A DNA stretch of 64,000 nucleotides from assembly GCF_039566955.1 (NCBI RefSeq), contig NZ_CP154796.1, positions 1,240,001 through 1,304,000 on the forward strand, read 5' to 3'. The notes beneath the pieces were generated by a model that saw nothing but the letters and a program-made list of their open reading frames with translations, was not told the origin of the DNA and ran no database searches. The position numbers and the translations under genes were made by a program. Shown here piece after piece: positions 61,626 through 64,000 of the stretch (the stretch's first letter is position 1; the number at the start of each line of letters is the position of its first letter). The stretch comes from Micromonospora sp. DSM 45708. Its GTDB lineage: Bacteria; Actinomycetota; Actinomycetes; Mycobacteriales; Micromonosporaceae.

Positions 61626-62318
61626 GTGCTGTACTGGCTGCTGAAGTACATCATCCTCGGCCCGTTGCTGCGGCTGGTCTTCCGCCCGCAGGTCGAGGGG
61701 CTGGAGCACGTGCCGGCCACCGGCCCGGTGATCCTGGCCAGCAACCACCTCTCCTTCTCCGACTCGATCTTCACGCCGTTGATCGTCAAGCGAAAAGTCA
61801 CCTTCATCGCGAAAGCGGAATACTTCACCGGCAAGGGCCTCAAGGGGTGGCTGACCAAGATGTTCTTCGTCGGCTCCGGCACCATCCCGGTCGACCGCTC
61901 CGGCGGCCAGGCCGCCCGGGCCGCGCTCGACACCCAGCTCCGGGTGCTGCGCGCCGGAGGCATCGCCGGCATCTACCCGGAGGGCACCCGGTCGCCGGAC
62001 GGCCGGCTCTACCGGGGCAAGACCGGGGTGGCCCGGCTCGCGCTGGCCAGCGGCGCCCCGGTGGTCCCGATGGCCATGCTCAACTCCGACGCCATCCAAC
62101 CGACCGGCCAGATCATCCCCAACCTGGGTCGGGTCCGGATAAGCTTCGGCCCGCCGCTGGACTTCTCCCGCTACGCCGGCCTGGCCGGCGACCGGTTCGT
62201 CGAACGGGCGGTCACCGACGAGATCATGTACGAGTTGATGGAGCTGTCCGGCCGCGAGTACGTCGACACGTACGCGCAGAAGGCGAAGCACCCGCCGCGA
62301 CAGCCGGTCCCCGCCTGA
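61626..62318 (+). CDS. plsC: 1-acyl-glycerol-3-phosphate acyltransferase (PlsC family)
   Basis: The 230-residue enzyme adds the second acyl chain in phospholipid synthesis. The catalytic NHxxxxD motif is in ASNHLSFSDSIF, and the acceptor-binding block is GIYPEGTRSPDGRLYRGKTG. A membrane-contacting N-terminal helix (VLYWLLKYIILGPLLRLVF) is present. GTG 61626 has GGAAGGA upstream; a GTG at 61551 would add 25 unlike residues. The equivalent in M. tuberculosis is Rv2182c. Confidence 0.91.
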   Translation: MLYWLLKYIILGPLLRLVFRPQVEGLEHVPATGPVILASNHLSFSDSIFTPLIVKRKVTFIAKAEYFTGKGLKGWLTKMFFVGSGTIPVDRSGGQAARAALDTQLRVLRAGGIAGIYPEGTRSPDGRLYRGKTGVARLALASGAPVVPMAMLNSDAIQPTGQIIPNLGRVRISFGPPLDFSRYAGLAGDRFVERAVTDEIMYELMELSGREYVDTYAQKAKHPPRQPVPA

Positions 62319-62321
62319 CGC

Positions 62322-64000
62322 TCAGCCGGCCCCGGCGATCCGGAGCAGGCCGGTGGCGGCGTGCCGGTCCGCGAACGCGCGTACCCGGGCCAGCGTCGCC
62401 GCCGCGGCGGGCGGATCCGCCTCGGCCAGCGGCCCCACCGCCAGCGCGGAGGCGATGATCTGGTCGGTGACGTCGGTCATCCCCGCGTAGTCCGCCGCCG
62501 CGCTGGTGAACAGCCGGCCCGCCCGGGCGGCGTCACCGTCGCACCGGGCCAGCGCCGCGTCGGCGGACCGCCCGGCCGCGCGCGCCCAGCGGGTGGCGCG
62601 CGGGGCGCGACCCAGCAGGTCGCGCACCAGTGCCGCCGCGTCGCCGCCGAGCAGGCCGGCGACGTGACCGACCGCCGGCACCCACTCGGCGAACGGGATC
62701 ACCCGGGTCCGTCGCCAGTCCTCGTCCAGCTCGGCGAGCAGCGCCAGCGCCTCGTCCCGGCGGCCCTGCACCGCGCGGCAGAGCGCGGCGTGCGCCACGG
62801 TGGACCGCAACACCCGGTGGAAGCCGCTGCGCCGGGCCGCGACCAGCGCCTGGTCCACCAGGTCCGGAGCGGTGTCGCCGGCGTCCGGGTCGTCGCCGAG
62901 CGCCCGGATCCAGCCGGAGACCGCGACGATGTGCAGGTCCCACTCGTCGGTCGGCCGCCGCGTGGACCCCTCGGCCATCCGCAGCGCCGCGGTCCAGTCC
63001 CCCCGGTAGTACGAGCGGGCCCACTGGTCGCTGAAGCTGACCGTCAGGCCGTGCTCGTCGGCGAGGTCCAGCGAGCGCTGCTCGTCGACCAGGCGGGCCG
63101 AGCCGGCCAGGTCCCCCTCCTCCTGCAACGCCCAGGCCAGGTTGTGCACCGCCCGGCGGCGGCTGGTGAGCCGCTCCACCCGGCACTCCTCGGTGACCTC
63201 GGCCAGCTCGGCGTACGCCTCCTCGGCGCCGGCCTGGTAGCGGACGACCGCCAGCGTGATCCGGGCGTTGGCCCGCGCCTCGCGCAGCTCCAGCCGTTCG
63301 GCCAGCTCGGCGGCGCTGCGCGCGGCGGCGCAGGCCGGCTCCGTCTCCGCGTCGAGCATGTGCGCGCGGGCCAGCTCCAGCAGCGCGCCGACCTTGTCCT
63401 CGCTGTCCGGCAGCTCGGCGTGCAGCCGGATCGCCCGGTCCAGGCAGCGCCGCATCTCCGACCGGTCGGCCCGGGCCCAGGCCGCCGTGGACAGCAGCCG
63501 CCAGGCCTTCGCCGCGCCGGGCAGGTCGCCGGCGTCGGCCAGCCGCCCGGCCAGGCCGGTGAGGAGTTCCGCGCCGCCGCCCACCAGGAAGCCGTCACGG
63601 TCGGTGTAGAACGCCAGCTCGGCCTGGAACAGCTCCAGCGCCGGGTCCGGCCCGCACTCGACGTTGAGCGCGCGCCCGACAAGCGTGGCCGCGGTCTCCA
63701 GCGCGTGCAGCTCGTACGCCCGGCGGGCGGCCCGGTGCAGCGCGGACCGGGTGGCGGCGGCGTACGGCGCCCGGTCGAGCCCCACCGTCCGGGCGATCTC
63801 GTGCGCCGCCCACCGGTGGTTGGCCAGCACCTCGGCCAGGTCGTGCTGCCGGCCGTCGGCGAGCTGCTCCAGCCAGTCGGCGGCGCGCTGGTGCCGGACG
63901 ACCCGCTCCGCCCGGGGCAGCCGCTGGTAGCAGACGTCCCGGACCAGCACGTGCCGGAACCGGTACTCCGACTGGCCGGGCATGGTCGAGATCGGCAGCT
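62322..64000 (-). CDS. C-terminal part of a large ATPase/TPR-type regulator (partial)
   Basis: The frame enters from beyond the right edge and ends at 62322, giving about 559 visible residues. It opens with YRFRHVLVRDVCYQRLPRAERVVRHQRAADWLE, a segment that follows the NB-ARC/AAA module in actinobacterial adenylate-cyclase- or LuxR-type signalling ATPases. About fifteen TPR-like helical pairs rich in Ala/Leu/Arg follow. No DNA-binding domain is seen at the C-terminus, so any output domain must be N-terminal. I cannot name it more exactly. Confidence 0.8.
   Translation of the reverse strand, partial: LPISTMPGQSEYRFRHVLVRDVCYQRLPRAERVVRHQRAADWLEQLADGRQHDLAEVLANHRWAAHEIARTVGLDRAPYAAATRSALHRAARRAYELHALETAATLVGRALNVECGPDPALELFQAELAFYTDRDGFLVGGGAELLTGLAGRLADAGDLPGAAKAWRLLSTAAWARADRSEMRRCLDRAIRLHAELPDSEDKVGALLELARAHMLDAETEPACAAARSAAELAERLELREARANARITLAVVRYQAGAEEAYAELAEVTEECRVERLTSRRRAVHNLAWALQEEGDLAGSARLVDEQRSLDLADEHGLTVSFSDQWARSYYRGDWTAALRMAEGSTRRPTDEWDLHIVAVSGWIRALGDDPDAGDTAPDLVDQALVAARRSGFHRVLRSTVAHAALCRAVQGRRDEALALLAELDEDWRRTRVIPFAEWVPAVGHVAGLLGGDAAALVRDLLGRAPRATRWARAAGRSADAALARCDGDAARAGRLFTSAAADYAGMTDVTDQIIASALAVGPLAEADPPAAAATLARVRAFADRHAATGLLRIAGAG

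Overview
The window is very GC-rich actinobacterial chromosome. Gene content, GTG/TTG starts, overlapping ATGA/GTGA gene junctions and many leaderless-looking starts fit the Micromonosporaceae (Micromonospora/Salinispora type). This assignment is inference from style and family resemblance; no rRNA, tRNA or other taxonomic marker is present. I see no prophage, transposase, CRISPR array, tRNA or replication origin, and most of the window is core chromosome.

Layout, left to right. 1-3.1 kb: a partial unknown gene, then cobalamin assembly genes (cobS and a cobU-cobT fusion). 3.3-5.4 kb: a small conserved protein coupled to a site-2-type protease, then an aldo/keto reductase. 5.4-10.4 kb: one giant gene whose product is about 1,230 residues of disordered Pro/Thr/Ala/Asp-rich sequence followed by TPR-like helices and WG repeats. 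10.6-13.2 kb: a three-gene ABC-2 exporter operon. 13.2-20.1 kb: DUF3043, murA, nadA, glycerate kinase, an ErpA-like Fe-S carrier, a PfkB sugar/adenosine kinase and a P-loop kinase. 20.2-21.7 kb: cysteine desulfurase plus TusA-like protein. 21.8-30.7 kb: respiratory chain genes (ctaC, ctaF, a CtaG-like assembly gene, ctaE, qcrC-qcrA-qcrB), interrupted by trpD, a receiver-like gene and a mini zinc protein. 30.9-38.7 kb: a DUF4142 protein, then a leftward run of stand-alone AsnC/RAM protein, NDP-sugar nucleotidyltransferase, Nudix hydrolase, an RSH alarmone enzyme lacking the ACT domain and a DnaQ-UvrC-like exonuclease, with a NYN ribonuclease-like gene divergent. 38.9-41.6 kb: a Cys-rich small protein, an M48 protease and a PimB-type mannosyltransferase. 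41.8-51.5 kb: an MMPL exporter divergent from a histidine kinase/response regulator pair, then GGDEF-EAL plus SAM-methyltransferase, then a second two-component pair. 51.5-56.2 kb: FadD-type ligase, SRPBCC protein, unknown protein, ROK glucokinase, EEP-family nuclease. 56.2-56.7 kb: a 512-bp gene-free stretch holding an almost pure G/C tract, a large cruciform-like palindrome and a promoter. 56.7-62.3 kb: flavin monooxygenase, an alpha/beta-hydrolase without its serine, otsA, a membrane protein, PlsC acyltransferase. The right edge cuts a large ATPase/TPR regulator.

The order cobS-cobT ... DUF3043 ... glycerate kinase, erpA, cbhK ... ctaC-ctaF ... trpD, ctaE, qcrCAB ... DnaQ-UvrC ... pimB' ... 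fadD15 ... SRPBCC ... plsC matches, from memory, the Mycobacterium tuberculosis Rv2182c-Rv2208 segment. The core is therefore an ancient conserved block, and the genes not in that list (WG protein, ABC exporter, RSH/Nudix, MMPL/two-component, GGDEF-EAL) look like lineage-specific insertions.

I did not find a clear new defence or biosynthetic system. The best candidates for something undescribed are the giant disordered-WG protein, the RSH-Nudix gene run, the degenerate receiver beside the cytochrome oxidase genes, the serine-less hydrolase beside a monooxygenase, and several long intergenic palindromes that may belong to dispersed families.
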